Source: Acetobacterium sp.
GTDB lineage: Bacteria > Bacillota > Clostridia > Eubacteriales > Eubacteriaceae
Length of the DNA stretch: 36,799 nt
Assembly: GCF_030652775.1 (NCBI RefSeq)
Contig: NZ_JAUSPS010000042.1
Coordinates: forward strand, 1-36,799
Reading direction: 5' to 3'
Positions 24,551 to 32,240 of the stretch are shown piece by piece. Position numbers and translations under genes: made by a program. The number at the start of each line of letters is the position of its first letter. Within the stretch, counting starts at the first letter, position 1. The notes beneath the pieces are model-generated. The model ran no database searches, was not told the origin of the DNA, and worked only from the letters and a program-made list of their open reading frames with translations.

Positions 24551-25567
24551 ATGGAGCTTAAACGAATTTATATTGAACTCACAAACCGGTGTAATCTGGA
24601 TTGTGAAATGTGTTTTCGGCATACCTGGGATACGGTTGAAGGGGATATGGATCTGGAATTGCTTAAATCCATTAGGGAGCAGATCAAAGCCTTCCCAACC
24701 GTTAAGGAAGTTTTTTTCGGTGGGATCGGGGAACCGACAGTCTATCCTTATTTTAAGGAAGCTGTTGAAATGTTTGCTGACTACGATCTGTTTATGACCA
24801 GCAACGGGATCATGTCTGAAGAAATGGCAAAACTGGTTTGCGAAAAATTTACCGAGGTTTATTTTTCGGCCGATCAATATCATGAAGACTCCCAGGGGGT
24901 TAAGGATCAGCTGATCAAAACCTTTGAAATCATATCCGATTATCATAAGCAGACCCATTCTCCCACTCCCAAAGTTGGGATTGCCTATGTGCTCACTAAA
25001 AGTAATTCGGAAGCCCTTTTTGATATTATGAAAATGATGCGGCACTATGGCTTTCACCGGTTGTCGCTGTCCCATCTGCTGCCGATTAATGAGAAAGATG
25101 CGGACGATGTTTTTTACAACCGCTATGAAAATCCCGAAGGCAAGGCCTATCTGGAAAAAATTTTTACCTACCGGGACATCAAGATCAATATTCCCGATAT
25201 GGAGTTGAAAACCGAGCGGCGCTGCGCCTTTATCGACAAGGGCTATATCTATGTGGATGCCGGCGGCGAGGTGATGTCTTGTTATCGGCTGGCCAATAGT
25301 TATGATGAATATGTTTTTGGTGATAAAAAAAGAGTACTCAAACATTCTTTTGGCAACGTCAAAGAAAAACCCCTAAAAGCGATTATTGAAGGCAAGGATT
25401 ATCAGAACTTCTGGAACACTGTCTATAACAATCAGTATCCTTCTTGTATTGACTGTGATCTCCGGGGTGGCTGCAGCCTGGTGGAAGATACCAAATATGA
25501 CTGTTATTTCAATACTCCCTCCTGCTCTGACTGCCTATGGGTTCGGAATTTTATTCGTTGCCCCTGA
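24551..25567 (+). CDS. Radical SAM/SPASM maturase for tungsten-cofactor oxidoreductase
   Basis: This 338-residue protein has the radical SAM motif CNLDCEMC (C14, C18, C21) in YIELTNRCNLDCEMCFRHTW, the signature of the family named tungsten cofactor oxidoreductase radical SAM maturase. A SPASM-like C-terminal Cys-rich part (CIDCDLRGGC, then CYFNTPSCSDC) should bind auxiliary clusters. ATG at 24551 follows GAGGAAGAAC. An upstream TTG reading is not supported. It is probably expressed with the ArsR gene. No aldehyde:ferredoxin oxidoreductase gene is in the window, so the client is encoded elsewhere or the protein acts on something else. Confidence 0.82.
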   Translation: MELKRIYIELTNRCNLDCEMCFRHTWDTVEGDMDLELLKSIREQIKAFPTVKEVFFGGIGEPTVYPYFKEAVEMFADYDLFMTSNGIMSEEMAKLVCEKFTEVYFSADQYHEDSQGVKDQLIKTFEIISDYHKQTHSPTPKVGIAYVLTKSNSEALFDIMKMMRHYGFHRLSLSHLLPINEKDADDVFYNRYENPEGKAYLEKIFTYRDIKINIPDMELKTERRCAFIDKGYIYVDAGGEVMSCYRLANSYDEYVFGDKKRVLKHSFGNVKEKPLKAIIEGKDYQNFWNTVYNNQYPSCIDCDLRGGCSLVEDTKYDCYFNTPSCSDCLWVRNFIRCP

Positions 25568-25660
25568 TGGTTAGCTGGTTGAGAATAGCATCAGTTCAAA
25601 TCATAGTTTGTTGTGAAAAACACGGGCAGCAGACGCCCGAATAGTGTCATCAAAAAATAC

Positions 25661-25699
25661 GCAAATAGAAGGCCTGAGCAACTCAGGCCTTCTATTTGC
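25661..25699. terminator. Strong bidirectional terminator
   Basis: A perfect 18-bp stem (25661-25678 with 25682-25699) with a 3-base loop lies between convergent genes. The minus strand continues GTATTTTTTG, giving a T-run for the lipoprotein gene. Confidence 0.9.
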
Positions 25700-25720
25700 A
25701 TTTAGCTTATCCGGATCCGA

Positions 25721-26500
25721 TCAGGGTTCGGGGATATCAGTGATATCGGTGAGATTGCTGAGATCATCCATATTCATAGAAGAATAATCAGTGAACACAA
25801 CGTTGGATGGTGGGGTAAACTGGCTGTCAGCAATGTCGCCGTCGGAAATATCGGTAACCACCGAACTCATGGTCAGGGTACCATTACTGAGAATCTCAGT
25901 TTTCAGCGGGACACCATATCTGGTTGAAAACCACATCCGCGTATCGATGGTGCCATTTTGCCCGTCATTTTCACTGGTTTCGATATAGATCACTTTTTCG
26001 CCATTCAGGGTTTCCACCCGGGCGACCACGTTTTCGGGAAAAACGTCGGCGATATCATCGATACTGGTGACCCCTTCATCCAGGTTCAGATCACCCAGAT
26101 CGGTGGTCGTTTCCTGATCTTTAAAAGAAAAACCGGTGGTCTGGCCTTCGGTATATTGATAGGTCATCCCTTCAGCGGCATTGTAAATGGTAATCTGTTT
26201 GCCAACATCCGGCATTTCCATTTCCATCCGGAAGTTATCATTTTTGGTATAGGTGGTGGAGGTGGTATCGAAGCTGCCCGCGACAGAGGTTGTGGTGGTC
26301 ATTTTGAGGGAATTCGGGTAACTGAAATTCAGGCTGCTCAACAGCGCCGCGCCGCTTAGATTTTCATCCAGAGTGGCAGATTTTTCGGCCCCGGTTTGGC
26401 TTTCATCAGATTTGTCCGAATCATTGCTGCCGCTGCAACCGGCAAGCATGAATACCGATAATACAACAAAAATCACAAGTAACCATTTAGTTTTTTTCAT
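25721..26500 (-). CDS. Lipoprotein, possibly LolA/LppX-like fold
   Basis: This 259-residue protein has a lipoprotein signal peptide (MKKTKWLLVIFVVLSVFMLAGC, lipobox LAGC, C22 lipidated), an acidic Ser-rich linker, then a beta-rich domain with SYPNSLKMTTTTS and RMEMEMPDVGKQITIYN, like proteins of the LolA/DUF4292 type that bind lipid. It would be anchored outside the cell membrane. ATG at 26500 is chosen because the signal peptide begins there. The start at 26554 would bury it. Function is unknown. Confidence 0.8.
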   Translation of the reverse strand: MKKTKWLLVIFVVLSVFMLAGCSGSNDSDKSDESQTGAEKSATLDENLSGAALLSSLNFSYPNSLKMTTTTSVAGSFDTTSTTYTKNDNFRMEMEMPDVGKQITIYNAAEGMTYQYTEGQTTGFSFKDQETTTDLGDLNLDEGVTSIDDIADVFPENVVARVETLNGEKVIYIETSENDGQNGTIDTRMWFSTRYGVPLKTEILSNGTLTMSSVVTDISDGDIADSQFTPPSNVVFTDYSSMNMDDLSNLTDITDIPEP

Positions 26501-26776
26501 TTTGACTGACCTGTCCTTTCTTTCATTCCTGCAAGGGTTTGCCGTAAATTCCAAGAGTACAGTGGGGTCGTCTGTTGCGAGCCCTGAATTTGTTTTTTCT
26601 ATCTTAATGTGTACCCCAGGAAGAAGGGGATAATCACAGAAAAAATAAAAATCGCAGCAAACAAGGAACCATCAATTTAATGAAATTCTAAATATTATTT
26701 AGTTATAATGGCAAACATGGAGTCACACTGCTTAGCGGTGACGACAGCAGAAAAATAACGTAAAAAAGGAATGACT

Positions 26777-27574
26777 ATGTTTATCATTGATCTATTTGTT
26801 AAAAGCGGTCTGGAAACTCTTTATTTTACCGGGGCCATCATCCTCGCCGGCTTGCTTCTGGGTGTGCTGGAAACCCAGTCCAACCGTAATTTTCAGAAAA
26901 GTTTGGGCCGAAACGCCATCATGGTGACTGGGGTGATCGGCACCCCCATTCACGAGCTCAGCCACGCCCTGACTGCTCTGATCTTTGGCCATAAAATTAC
27001 CGACATCAAATTGTTTCAGCGGCCCGATCGCGATGGGGTGATGGGTTACGTGAATCATGCTTATAACGCTAAAAACATTTACCATCAGGTGGGAAATTTC
27101 TTTATTGGCATTGCTCCGATTTTTGGTGGGCTGCTGGTGATTATGGCCCTGATGGGGCTGCTGATGCCCCAGGTGCTGGAAAGCTTCATGGCTGTGTTGA
27201 CCCAGGCCATGGCAGTGGAAACACTGAGCATGGCCTCATTTAACGGAATATTCACCGCTTATCTGGAACTCCTGAAGCTAATTTTTGCCTGGGATAATTT
27301 CCGGAACATCAGCTTTTATCTGTTTTTGTTTCTGGCTATTTGTATTTCCTCCCATATTTCCTTGAGTCCGGCAGACATCAAAGGCGCCTTCAAAGGTCTG
27401 ATCTTCATCTTTCTGATCCTGCTGATCCTCAATGCCATCGGTCTGTCCCAGTCCATTCTGACTGTTGATGTGCTGAAATACAATATTCTGATGACCTCAT
27501 TTTTAATGATTGCCGTCATTTTTTCACTGATTACCTATGTCATCAGCCTGATTGGCAGAATCTTTGCTCACTAA
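26777..27574 (+). CDS. Polytopic membrane protein with HExxH motif (M50-like)
   Basis: This 265-residue protein has about six hydrophobic segments and H59-E60-x-x-H63 in GTPIHELSHALTALIFGHKI inside or near a membrane helix, as in site-2-type zinc metalloproteases. A GNFFIGIAPIFGG segment follows, again reminiscent of the M50 family. No clear NPDG-type motif is visible, so activity is uncertain. ATG at 26777 is preferred because AAAAAGGA sits 6 bases before it. The ATG at 26771 directly abuts the ribosome site. It is a single gene with its own terminator. Confidence 0.72.
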   Translation: MFIIDLFVKSGLETLYFTGAIILAGLLLGVLETQSNRNFQKSLGRNAIMVTGVIGTPIHELSHALTALIFGHKITDIKLFQRPDRDGVMGYVNHAYNAKNIYHQVGNFFIGIAPIFGGLLVIMALMGLLMPQVLESFMAVLTQAMAVETLSMASFNGIFTAYLELLKLIFAWDNFRNISFYLFLFLAICISSHISLSPADIKGAFKGLIFIFLILLILNAIGLSQSILTVDVLKYNILMTSFLMIAVIFSLITYVISLIGRIFAH

Positions 27575-27581
27575 ATTTACC

Positions 27582-27630
27582 GTTAACCAAAAAACCATCC
27601 GTTTCATCAGTGGATGGTTTTTTAGTTAAC
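27582..27630 (+). terminator. Terminator after HExxH membrane protein
   Basis: AAAAAACCATCC/GGATGGTTTTTT (27589-27600, 27612-27623), extended by GTTAAC on both sides. Confidence 0.88.
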
Positions 27631-27667
27631 AGGATGATAAAAAAGCGATATTTACTCCCAATAGTCT

Positions 27668-27696
27668 TTGTAATTTGGCGGTTGCTCGCATATAAT
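27668..27696 (+). promoter_or_regulatory. Promoter of pfkA
   Basis: TTGTAA (27668-27673), a 17-bp spacer and a perfect TATAAT (27691-27696). The start would be near 27703, giving a leader of about 150 nt. Confidence 0.7.
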
Positions 27697-27723
27697 ACCA
27701 GTATGAGACGATAACAATCGAAG

Positions 27724-27793
27724 GGACTAATGCCAATTTAGAGTTGCATAAAGATCCCAGGAAACAATAATCTGGGTTTGGTGGCATCAGTCC
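27724..27793 (+). promoter_or_regulatory. Structured leader RNA of pfkA
   Basis: GGACTAATGCCA (27724-27735) can pair over 12 positions with TGGCATCAGTCC (27782-27793), with one A-C mismatch. Inside is a CCCAG/CTGGG hairpin (27756-27760, 27772-27776). A CCAGGCCCTGG palindrome follows at 27802-27812. The fold resembles no riboswitch I recognise, and there is no terminator T-run, so any control would be at translation or mRNA stability. Confidence 0.5.
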
Positions 27794-27851
27794 AAAGCCA
27801 ACCAGGCCCTGGCAGTTCTAAACGCAATTGCATAAGAAATGGAGAGAATCG

Positions 27852-28949
27852 ATGAATAATAAGGTTAAAAAAATCGGAATTTTAACAGGCGGCGGCGATT
27901 GTCCCGGTCTGAATGCTGTGATCCGGGCGGTGACCAAAGCCGCCATTGCCAACTACGGTTACGAGGTGATTGGCTACAAGTTCGGGTACCGGGGGCTGTA
28001 CAACAACGACTTTATCAAACTGGACGCCCATAGTGTTTCGGGAATCCTCCACAAAGGGGGGACCATCCTTTACAGCTCAAACAAAGATAACCTCTTTGAC
28101 TATCAGGTGGAAGAAAATGGCCAGTGCGTTAAAAAGGATGTCTCGGATGTGGCCGTGGCCAACATGAAAAAAGAAGGCGTGGATGTGCTGGTGGTGCTGG
28201 GCGGCGACGGTACCCTGACCAGCGCCAGAGATTTTGCCCGCAAAGGGGTCAATGTCATCGGGGTACCCAAAACCATCGATAATGACCTGTCCAAAACCGA
28301 TGTCACCTTTGGCTTTAATTCGGCGGTGGATGTGGTCGTGGATGCGCTGGACAAACTCCATACCACGGCTGAATCCCACCATCGGATTATGATTCTCGAA
28401 GTGATGGGCCGAAACGCCGGCTGGATTGCCCTGCACGCCGGGATTGCCGGTTCTGCCGACGTTATTTTGATTCCGGAAATTCCCTTTTCGCTAGATGCCA
28501 TTGTCGCAAAGATGAATGAGCGCAGCCAGCGGGGTCTGCCCTTCAGCATTATTGTGGTATCCGAAGGCGCCATGGAAAAGGGCGGCGAGCTGACGGTTTC
28601 GAAAATCGTTAGCGATTCCCCGGATCCGGTCCGGCTTGGGGGCATCGGCAATAAGCTGGCCCTGGCCCTGGAAGGCAGAATTTCCGATCATGAAATCAGA
28701 AATACGGTATTGGGTCATCTTCAGCGGGGTGGGATTACCTCGGCTTATGACCGGCTTTTATCAACCCGTTATGGGGTGGCGGCGGTGGAACTGATTGCCC
28801 AGGGCAAGTTTGGAAGTATGGTGGCACTCCAGGATGGCAAGATGACCGATGCCCCGCTGGAAGCGGTGATCGGTAAAAATAAACAGGTGGATGTCGATTC
28901 CGAACTGATCCAGGTAGCCAAAAGTCTGGGTGTTTCCTTCGGTGAATAG
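27852..28949 (+). CDS. pfkA: 6-phosphofructokinase
   Basis: This 365-residue glycolytic kinase converts fructose 6-phosphate to the 1,6-bisphosphate. The N-terminal ILTGGGDCPGLNAVIR loop, GGDGTLTSA (117-124) and PKTIDNDL (139-146) are present. G120 after GGD indicates ATP use, since PPi-dependent enzymes usually have Asp there. K140 instead of Gly in the next motif is shared with PPi enzymes and with some actinobacterial ATP enzymes, so the donor should be treated as probable ATP. ATG at 27852 follows GGAGAGAATCG. It is a single-gene unit with a structured leader and no pyruvate kinase downstream. Confidence 0.93.
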   Translation: MNNKVKKIGILTGGGDCPGLNAVIRAVTKAAIANYGYEVIGYKFGYRGLYNNDFIKLDAHSVSGILHKGGTILYSSNKDNLFDYQVEENGQCVKKDVSDVAVANMKKEGVDVLVVLGGDGTLTSARDFARKGVNVIGVPKTIDNDLSKTDVTFGFNSAVDVVVDALDKLHTTAESHHRIMILEVMGRNAGWIALHAGIAGSADVILIPEIPFSLDAIVAKMNERSQRGLPFSIIVVSEGAMEKGGELTVSKIVSDSPDPVRLGGIGNKLALALEGRISDHEIRNTVLGHLQRGGITSAYDRLLSTRYGVAAVELIAQGKFGSMVALQDGKMTDAPLEAVIGKNKQVDVDSELIQVAKSLGVSFGE

Positions 28950-29002
28950 CACCGCGATTTCCATCTGAATGCCTTCACTTTATCGTGTTTCCAGTTTTAA
29001 AA

Positions 29003-29040
29003 AAATGGCCAGTCAGAAAAATTTTTCTGGCTGGCCATTT
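29003..29040. terminator. Terminator between pfkA and small acidic protein gene
   Basis: A 19-bp stem with one G-T pair spans 29003-29040. The tip is AAAAA/TTTTT, and seven T follow on the minus strand. It serves the convergent genes. Confidence 0.85.
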
Positions 29041-29101
29041 AAGGAAGTTATTGTGATTAAACCAAAAGTGGATAAGGGTTAAAAAAAGGATTGATTTTCC
29101 T

Positions 29102-29386
29102 CTATTCCGGGGTAACTTCAGGGGATTTGTCACTGGCTTCTTCAAGTTCGCCTTCGAGGATCACATCGTCATCGTCTACGAAAATTTCCGAAAGCACTTC
29201 AAAAAAGAAACCTTTGGCAGAGGCCAGGGATTCATTATAGGCGAACATTGCCAGTTTGTGGTAATCGACAAAGCCATCTTCATCAGCATAAGGTTTCAGA
29301 CGTTGAAGAAAAAATTCTTCGGTGATGGCATCTTCAAAATTTTCCTGGACCGTGTTAAAGACTGTAATTAGTTCACTTTTCTTCAT
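29102..29386 (-). CDS. Small acidic protein of unknown function
   Basis: I do not recognise this 94-residue protein. It is strongly acidic, with VDDDDVILEGELEEASDKSPEVTPE at the end and no cysteine or membrane segment. The central FLQRLKPYADEDGFVDYHKL looks faintly EF-hand-like (DEDGFVDYHKL), but there is only one such segment, so calcium binding is not claimed. ATG follows GAAGGTAATAACT. The reading frame has normal codon use and a good terminator, so it is probably a real gene. Confidence 0.65.
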   Translation of the reverse strand: MKKSELITVFNTVQENFEDAITEEFFLQRLKPYADEDGFVDYHKLAMFAYNESLASAKGFFFEVLSEIFVDDDDVILEGELEEASDKSPEVTPE

Positions 29387-29604
29387 AGTTATTACCTTCT
29401 TCGGCGTTATTTCAGCCGCATCGGGCTGATAAATTAATTATAGGAGTGGGGCGTAAAATAAACAAGGTTTATTTACAAAACCAACACGTAATTTAGATGA
29501 ATGGTTTTAAAAAGAATGGATTTTTTGATCTCTTTTATAGTATACTGATAATAAATTAGAATGGTTTGAATTTGTAATAGCATCGAAAGGAAGTGTAGAA
29601 GTAA

Positions 29605-30408
29605 ATGGAATTTTTATTAGCGTTTCCGCCGGTTTTGCTGGCCTTATTTGCCGGACTGTTTACCTGGCTTGTCACCGCCCTGGGGGCATCATTGGTATTC
29701 TTTTTTAAGGAAATTAACATCAAGGTGTTAAATGCTATGCTAGGTTTTGCCGCCGGGGTCATGATCGCCGCCAGCTTCTGGTCGCTGCTAGCCCCCGCCA
29801 TCGAGATGGCCGAAGGCGGCGAAATGCCGGCTTATGTGATAGTATCCCTGGGTTTTCTGGGTGGGGGCTTTTTTTTATGGCTGGTGGATAAGATTCTCCC
29901 CCATGTTCATCAGGGCACCAATCATCGGGAGGGGATCAAAACCTCCTGGCAACGGAGTGTGCTGCTGGTTCTAGCAATCACCTTCCATAATATTCCCGAA
30001 GGTTTAGCGGTGGGAGTCGCCTTTGGCGGACTGGCTTCCGGTTCCCCAGCGATGACCCTGGCCGGGGCCGTATCTCTGGCAGTGGGAATCGGGCTTCAGA
30101 ATTTTCCCGAAGGGGCGGCGGTGTCGATCCCGCTGCGACGGGAAAACATGAGCCGACGCAAGGCCTTTTTCATTGGTCAGTTTTCCGGGATGGTAGAGCC
30201 TGTTGCAGCGGTGCTTGGGGCCGCTGCGGTGGTCTTTATTGCGCCGATGCTGCCCTTTGCGCTGGCATTTGCTGCCGGGGCCATGATTTATGTAGTCGCG
30301 GAAGAACTGATTCCCGAAGCCCGATTGGGTCATGAAGGGGATATTGCCACCATCGGCGTGATGTTCGGTTTTACCCTGATGATGATTCTCGATGTTGCCC
30401 TGGGATAA
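29605..30408 (+). CDS. ZIP-family metal transporter
   Basis: This 267-residue protein of the ZIP (ZupT/GufA) type has about eight membrane segments. The metal-binding motifs are HNIPEG (H128, N129, E132) in TM4 and NFPEGAA (N166, E169) in TM5, with VVAEELIPE late. A short His-containing loop ([10 protein letters not shown], 98-107) lies before TM4. These proteins carry Zn2+, Fe2+ or Mn2+ into the cytoplasm. The ion cannot be assigned here. ATG follows AAAGGAAGTGTAGAAGTAA. It is a single gene. Confidence 0.92.
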   Translation: MEFLLAFPPVLLALFAGLFTWLVTALGASLVFFFKEINIKVLNAMLGFAAGVMIAASFWSLLAPAIEMAEGGEMPAYVIVSLGFLGGGFFLWLVDKILPHVHQGTNHREGIKTSWQRSVLLVLAITFHNIPEGLAVGVAFGGLASGSPAMTLAGAVSLAVGIGLQNFPEGAAVSIPLRRENMSRRKAFFIGQFSGMVEPVAAVLGAAAVVFIAPMLPFALAFAAGAMIYVVAEELIPEARLGHEGDIATIGVMFGFTLMMILDVALG

Positions 30409-30415
30409 AAAAAAT

Positions 30416-30440
30416 AAGGATGTCTCCTCGAGACATCCTT
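30416..30440. terminator. Bidirectional terminator between ZIP and HdeD-like genes
   Basis: AAGGATGTCTC/GAGACATCCTT (30416-30426, 30430-30440), with T-runs on both strands. Confidence 0.85.
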
Positions 30441-30444
30441 TAAC

Positions 30445-30972
30445 TTATTGGATATGGGTGGACATGCTTTCAGCAAAGAGGGCGATGCCGCCAAAAATCA
30501 TGTAAACTCCGGCAATGATGCCGAAACCCAGAAGCATGACAAAGGGGTTGAAAATCAGGAAAATAGATAAAAATATGTTGATGATTCCTGAAGCTAACAG
30601 CCAACCGGTTCCGGTCGCACCCTGCTTTTTCATCACCGAGGAAGCGGCAATCTGGTTCATTCCGGTCGACAGGGCAATGAAAGCGAGCATAAACGCCAAG
30701 GTGCTGGCCCGGGACAATGGATCTGAGAAGATCAGCAGAACCCCCAGTAAGACAGCCATGATACCGGAAGTCAGACTCCAGCCATTTTTGATTTCGCTTT
30801 TGGCAAAAACAATGATGTGAAAAACACCGTAAATTATCAGACCGGCAATAAAAAACCACATAATCATTTGAGCTGCAAACATTGGCGCAAAAAAGATCAG
30901 ACTGCCGAGGATGACCATTATGATGGCAACAACAATCCCCAAGGTTTTGGACATTTTTAGAAAATCATTCAT
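30445..30972 (-). CDS. HdeD/DUF308-family membrane protein
   Basis: This 175-residue protein has about six membrane helices in pairs and short polar loops, typical of the DUF308/HdeD family (AAQMIMWFFIAGLIIYGVFHII and LLGFGIIAGVYMIFGGIALF parts). The E. coli HdeD is linked to acid stress, but the role in Firmicutes is unproven. ATG follows AAAGGAACAAAAG. It is a single gene, convergent with the ZIP transporter. Confidence 0.82.
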   Translation of the reverse strand: MNDFLKMSKTLGIVVAIIMVILGSLIFFAPMFAAQMIMWFFIAGLIIYGVFHIIVFAKSEIKNGWSLTSGIMAVLLGVLLIFSDPLSRASTLAFMLAFIALSTGMNQIAASSVMKKQGATGTGWLLASGIINIFLSIFLIFNPFVMLLGFGIIAGVYMIFGGIALFAESMSTHIQ

Positions 30973-31155
30973 CTTTTGTTCCTTTCAAAAATAAATTTCA
31001 GGGTAATTTAGATCAAGTATATTTTATAATATTTCAAAAAAATTATCAAGCTAATTATAAGAAATGTAGAATTTTGAGAATGATCAAAAAATAAATAGGA
31101 AATTTAGGTTCTTGAAAAGATATTAAATGGCAATAAAAATAAAAGGAGAGAAAAA

Positions 31156-31983
31156 ATGTTAATGATTGGACCCCACCTGTCAATCGCTGGTGGATTTAAA
31201 AAAGCTGGTGAAGAAGCGGTAAAAATTGAAGCCAATACCTTTCAATTTTTTACCCGCAACCCCCGTGGCGGAAAGGCCAAAGCCCTTGACCCCAAAGATG
31301 TAGCCGGACTCCGGCAGATTATCGATACGCAGGGGTTTGGGCCGCTGTTGGCCCATGCCCCCTATACCCTTAATATGTGTTCGGCCAAACCGGAAACCCG
31401 GGAATTTGCCCGGATGGTTTTTAAAGAAGACCTGTTACGGTTGGAGGAACTGCCCTGTGAACTCTATAATTTTCATCCCGGTAGTCACACCGGCCAGGGG
31501 GTGGAAAAGGGCATTGCCGGGATTGTCCAGATTCTCAACGAAGAAATGTGGGCCGAACAGAAAGCCACGGTGGTGCTGGAAACCATGTCCGGAAAAGGAA
31601 CCGAAATTGGCAGATGTTTTGAAGAATTGAAAATGATCATTGATCAGGTGGCGTTGCCTGATAAAATGGGGGTTTGTCTGGATACTTGTCATGTTTATTC
31701 TGCGGGATATGATGTGGTGGAAAATCTGGATGGGGTGTTGGCAGAATTTGATCGGATCATTGGCCTGGATTACTTGAAATGCCTGCATTTAAACGACAGT
31801 ATGATGCCCTTTAACTGCAATAAAGACCGCCATCAAAAAATTGGCTTGGGGACGCTGGGAATTGAAACGTTTAAGCAGATTGTGACCCATCCGCAGTTGA
31901 AAGACTTGCCTTTTTTTCTGGAAACGCCCCAGGAAGATCCCCTGGCTTATCAAAAAGAAATTGAATTACTCCGTTCTTTTTGA
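31156..31983 (+). CDS. nfo: Endonuclease IV (AP endonuclease)
   Basis: This 275-residue TIM-barrel AP endonuclease acts in base excision repair. Features are MIGPHLSIAGGFKKAGEEA, FQFFTRNPRG, LLAHAPYTLN, YNFHPGSHTGQG, LDTCHVYSAGYD and CLHLNDS, with the family's zinc ligands among these His, Asp and Glu residues. Length is near the normal 280. ATG follows AAAAGGAGAGAAAAA. It is a single gene with a terminator. Confidence 0.94.
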   Translation: MLMIGPHLSIAGGFKKAGEEAVKIEANTFQFFTRNPRGGKAKALDPKDVAGLRQIIDTQGFGPLLAHAPYTLNMCSAKPETREFARMVFKEDLLRLEELPCELYNFHPGSHTGQGVEKGIAGIVQILNEEMWAEQKATVVLETMSGKGTEIGRCFEELKMIIDQVALPDKMGVCLDTCHVYSAGYDVVENLDGVLAEFDRIIGLDYLKCLHLNDSMMPFNCNKDRHQKIGLGTLGIETFKQIVTHPQLKDLPFFLETPQEDPLAYQKEIELLRSF

Positions 31984-32016
31984 ACAACCCGAAATTGTAT
32001 ATCGTAATAAAAAAAA

Positions 32017-32048
32017 GCAGCGATGGCGCACCCATCGCTGCTTTTTTT
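32017..32048 (+). terminator. Terminator after nfo
   Basis: GCAGCGATGG/CCATCGCTGC (32017-32026, 32032-32041) followed by seven T. The minus strand also has a T-run, so it may serve the 50-residue gene too. Confidence 0.88.
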
Positions 32049-32076
32049 ATGCCGTATTTAAACACAAGACAAATTC

Positions 32077-32229
32077 CTAAATCAATAACGATAGCACATA
32101 GCCCAACAGCATATCTTCATTGACATCCCAGGGATCTGCCATAATGGCCGCATCTTCTTCAGTTAATTCCGGATGGCGGGCGGCATAGCTTTCAAAGTAG
32201 TCCAGATATTCAGATTTGATGGTTTCCAT
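32077..32229 (-). CDS. Small protein downstream of UroD-like gene
   Basis: A 50-residue open frame starts METIKSEYLDYFESYAARHP and ends LLGYVLSLLI. ATG follows GAGGTGTTTT, a good ribosome site, and the gene begins 12 bp after the UroD-like gene ends. The protein is acidic and probably helical, with no Cys and no signal peptide. It is probably co-transcribed with and coupled to the UroD-like gene. I do not recognise a family. Confidence 0.65.
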   Translation of the reverse strand: METIKSEYLDYFESYAARHPELTEEDAAIMADPWDVNEDMLLGYVLSLLI

Positions 32230-32240
32230 AAAACACCTCG

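Noticed and set aside
24530..25345. 271-codon minus-strand open frame opposite the radical SAM maturase
   Set aside because: Antisense shadow of a gene with an intact family signature. No promoter or ribosome site.
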